Assembly (NCBI GenBank): GCA_900555855.1
Contig: USML01000097.1
Location: forward strand, 1 to 6,259
Length of the DNA stretch: 6,259 nt
Reading direction: 5' to 3'
DNA from: an uncultured Eubacteriales bacterium
GTDB taxonomy: Bacteria; Bacillota; Clostridia; Oscillospirales; Butyricicoccaceae
The stretch's first letter is position 1; every line of letters begins with the position of its first letter. The position numbers and the translations under genes are program-made. Under the pieces are notes generated by a model. That model was not told where the DNA came from, ran no database searches, and saw only the letters and a program-made list of their open reading frames with translations. This document shows positions 4,723-6,259 of this stretch, piece after piece.

Positions 4723-6108
4723 TCATTGCAGCTGGGCGGAAACATTGCGGATCCATTTTTCCCGGCGGAGATGGATCAGGCTGGCGATGTTTTTCGCAAT
4801 GTCGTCGCAGCAGATCATCAGGAAAACGCCCCAAACCGGCAGACCCAGCCAAACGCCCAGAAAGGCCATGGGAACGCCCGCCAGCCAGACGCTGCCGTTG
4901 TCGATGAGACAGGCGTGGAGCGTGTCGCCCGCCGCCCGGAAAACGCCCACGATGAGCACCATGCTGTTGCATTTCAGCGGTGTGGATAGAGCCTGCAGGA
5001 TCAGCATGATCCGCGCCAGCGAAAGGATCTCCTCGGAGACGGAATACAGGCGGAGAAACAGCGGCGAGAGCGCGATGCATATAAGCCCGGTCACCAGCCC
5101 CACCGCCGGCAGCAGCAGCGCAAACCGGTGTCCGTAGTCCAGCGCGCCCTCCTCGTCGCCTGCGCCCACCATATTGCCGATAAAAATGCCGCAGGCGTTG
5201 CTCATGCCCCGGGTGAACACCGTCATCAGCTGGATGACGGTGCCGGAGATTTGTACGGCGGCCAGTGCCGCTGTTCCCAAAAGCCCATAGGCCACGGTGT
5301 AGAGGGAAAAGCCCACGCTCCAGAGGGTCTCGTTCAGCAGGACGGGCCATGCGGTGCGGAGATATTTGCGGACGAAATTGCCGTCCAGCGCAAAAAGCTC
5401 CTTTGGCCGCGCCGCGCCCGCCAGCTTCCGCCGGTAGATCGCCGTTATCAGCACCAAGCATTCCACCAGCCGGGCCAGCGTCGTGGCGATGGCTGCGCCT
5501 CGCAGGCCCAGCGCCGGACAGCCCAGCAGACCGTAGATCAGAAGGGCGTTGCCCCCTACATTTACGAGGATGGAAAGGGTGCTGGCCAGCGTGGGCAGAT
5601 GCAGGCTGCCCGTGCAGCGGCACACCATGGAAAGGATCAGGCTCACCGCCGTCATGGGGTAGCTGAGTCCCACCCAGAAAAGATAATCCGCCGCCAGCGA
5701 CAGGGCCGGCTCCTCGTGGACATAAAAGCTCACCAGCAGCCGGGGCGCGGCCAGCGCGCCCACGGTAAAGAGCAGCGTCACGGCGGCCCCCAGCAGATAC
5801 ATCATGCCCATGGTCCGGCGAACATTTTTCAGGTCCTGCGTCCCCCAGAACTGGGAGAGAAAGACGGAGCCGCCGGAATTGATGCCGAACAGCACCATGG
5901 TCAGCAGGAAAAAGATCTGGTTGCCGCCGCCGGCGGCAGCCACAGCATCGCCTCCCAGCCGGCCAATCATCACCACATCGATCAGGTTAACGGCGGAAGC
6001 AATCAGAAATTGCGCGGCAATGGGAAGGGCCGTGCGAAAGACCCGCCTGACAAAGCGGGGCTCAAAAGCCCGGCGGAGCCGGGAAGAAAGCGTTATCGTC
6101 TGTTCCAT
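4723..6108 (-). CDS. MATE family multidrug/cation efflux transporter
   Basis: A 461-residue polytopic protein, the usual MATE length, with about 12 hydrophobic segments in two related halves. Typical features are the first-helix region ALPIAAQFLIASAVNLIDVVMIGRLGG, the NVGGNALLIYG...GLRGAAIATTLAR segment near the end of the N-lobe, and GNMVGAGDEEGA in the C-lobe. MATE proteins export cationic drugs, dyes or metabolites using Na+ or H+ gradients; the substrate here is unknown. I start at the ATG at 6108, with AGAGGA just before it. A longer reading frame from a TTG at 6159 has no ribosome binding site and would translate through a strong hairpin. No clear promoter lies between that hairpin and the ATG, so expression may depend on readthrough or on a promoter inside the upstream gene. 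Confidence 0.92.
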   Translation of the reverse strand: MEQTITLSSRLRRAFEPRFVRRVFRTALPIAAQFLIASAVNLIDVVMIGRLGGDAVAAAGGGNQIFFLLTMVLFGINSGGSVFLSQFWGTQDLKNVRRTMGMMYLLGAAVTLLFTVGALAAPRLLVSFYVHEEPALSLAADYLFWVGLSYPMTAVSLILSMVCRCTGSLHLPTLASTLSILVNVGGNALLIYGLLGCPALGLRGAAIATTLARLVECLVLITAIYRRKLAGAARPKELFALDGNFVRKYLRTAWPVLLNETLWSVGFSLYTVAYGLLGTAALAAVQISGTVIQLMTVFTRGMSNACGIFIGNMVGAGDEEGALDYGHRFALLLPAVGLVTGLICIALSPLFLRLYSVSEEILSLARIMLILQALSTPLKCNSMVLIVGVFRAAGDTLHACLIDNGSVWLAGVPMAFLGVWLGLPVWGVFLMICCDDIAKNIASLIHLRREKWIRNVSAQLQ

Positions 6109-6125
6109 AGTCCTCTTGTGTCCGT

Positions 6126-6154
6126 AAAAGGCCCCGGCAGCGGTCTGCCGGGGC
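6126..6154 (-). terminator. Hairpin terminator after the Arg/Gly-rich gene
   Basis: GCCCCGGCAG (6131-6140) pairs perfectly with 6145-6154 around loop CGGT. On the minus strand it is followed by CTTTTA, a short T run. It starts nine bases after the stop of the upstream gene and ends 18 bases before the MATE ATG, so it may be a leaky terminator or an attenuator for the MATE gene. Confidence 0.7.
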
Positions 6155-6162
6155 GGCAAAGC

Positions 6163-6259
6163 TTATTCTTCGGAGGGTTTGCCGGCGTTTTCCGGCTTTT
6201 TCCCATTGCGGAAGCCGCTGCGGTAGCCGCCGCGGCGGCGATTGCGGCCTGCGCCGGAG
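6163..6259 (-). CDS. C-terminal end of an Arg/Gly-rich protein (N-terminus outside window)
   Basis: The last 31 codons read SGAGRNRRRGGYRSGFRNG followed by KKPENAGKPSEE and a TAA at 6163-6165. The RGG/RNRRRGG-type tail is typical of disordered RNA-binding tails, for example on DEAD-box RNA helicases, but such tails occur on other proteins, so no name is given. The frame is open to the window edge and is followed by a well-placed hairpin, which supports it as a real gene end. Confidence 0.6.
   Translation of the reverse strand, partial: SGAGRNRRRGGYRSGFRNGKKPENAGKPSEE

Noticed and set aside
4709..5623. 304-aa minus-strand open frame in another phase
   Set aside because: It overlaps the MATE gene entirely, runs through the terminator region and has Gly/Arg/His-rich shadow composition.

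Overview
The window looks like a moderately to highly GC-rich Firmicute, most likely a gut-type Clostridia member (Oscillospiraceae/Ruminococcaceae-like). The clues are AGGAGG-type ribosome binding sites, consensus sigma-A promoters with 17-bp spacers, tRNA genes with encoded CCA, a PadR/HAAS pair, and a divIC gene followed directly by a yabR-like S1-domain gene, an order also found in Bacillus. No species is claimed.

Left part (1-1963). A minus-strand PadR regulator overlaps a HAAS (DUF1700) membrane protein by 8 nt; the latter runs off the left edge. Their promoter is strong and has a 23-bp imperfect palindrome between and over its elements, a good candidate PadR operator. A gene-free stretch with degenerate GC-rich repeats follows. 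Then comes a compact plus-strand cassette: a 76-aa zinc-ribbon protein, a 126-aa protein of unknown family, and a 44-aa two-helix membrane peptide whose start codon abuts the previous stop.

Middle (1924-2243). Two minus-strand tRNA genes, tRNA-Ile2(CAT) then tRNA-Ser(GGA), have a promoter with an A/T-rich upstream tract and a hairpin terminator starting one base after the Ser CCA. Base composition and codon use change across this locus, so it may mark the edge of an accessory region, but no attachment-site repeat was found.

Right part (2292-6259). This is GC-rich and housekeeping-like: a lipoprotein NlpC/P60 cell-wall hydrolase, divIC/ftsB (probable TTG start) under a perfect consensus promoter, and the S1-domain protein, all on the plus strand. 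A bidirectional terminator separates them from a minus-strand MATE efflux transporter, preceded on the same strand by the end of an Arg/Gly-rich protein. The hydrolase and DivIC both act at the cell envelope, so neighbouring roles in wall remodelling and division are plausible but inferred.

No clearly new defence or mobile system is visible. The most novel items are the zinc-ribbon/unknown/micro-membrane-peptide cassette, the repeats upstream of it, and the predicted PadR operator.
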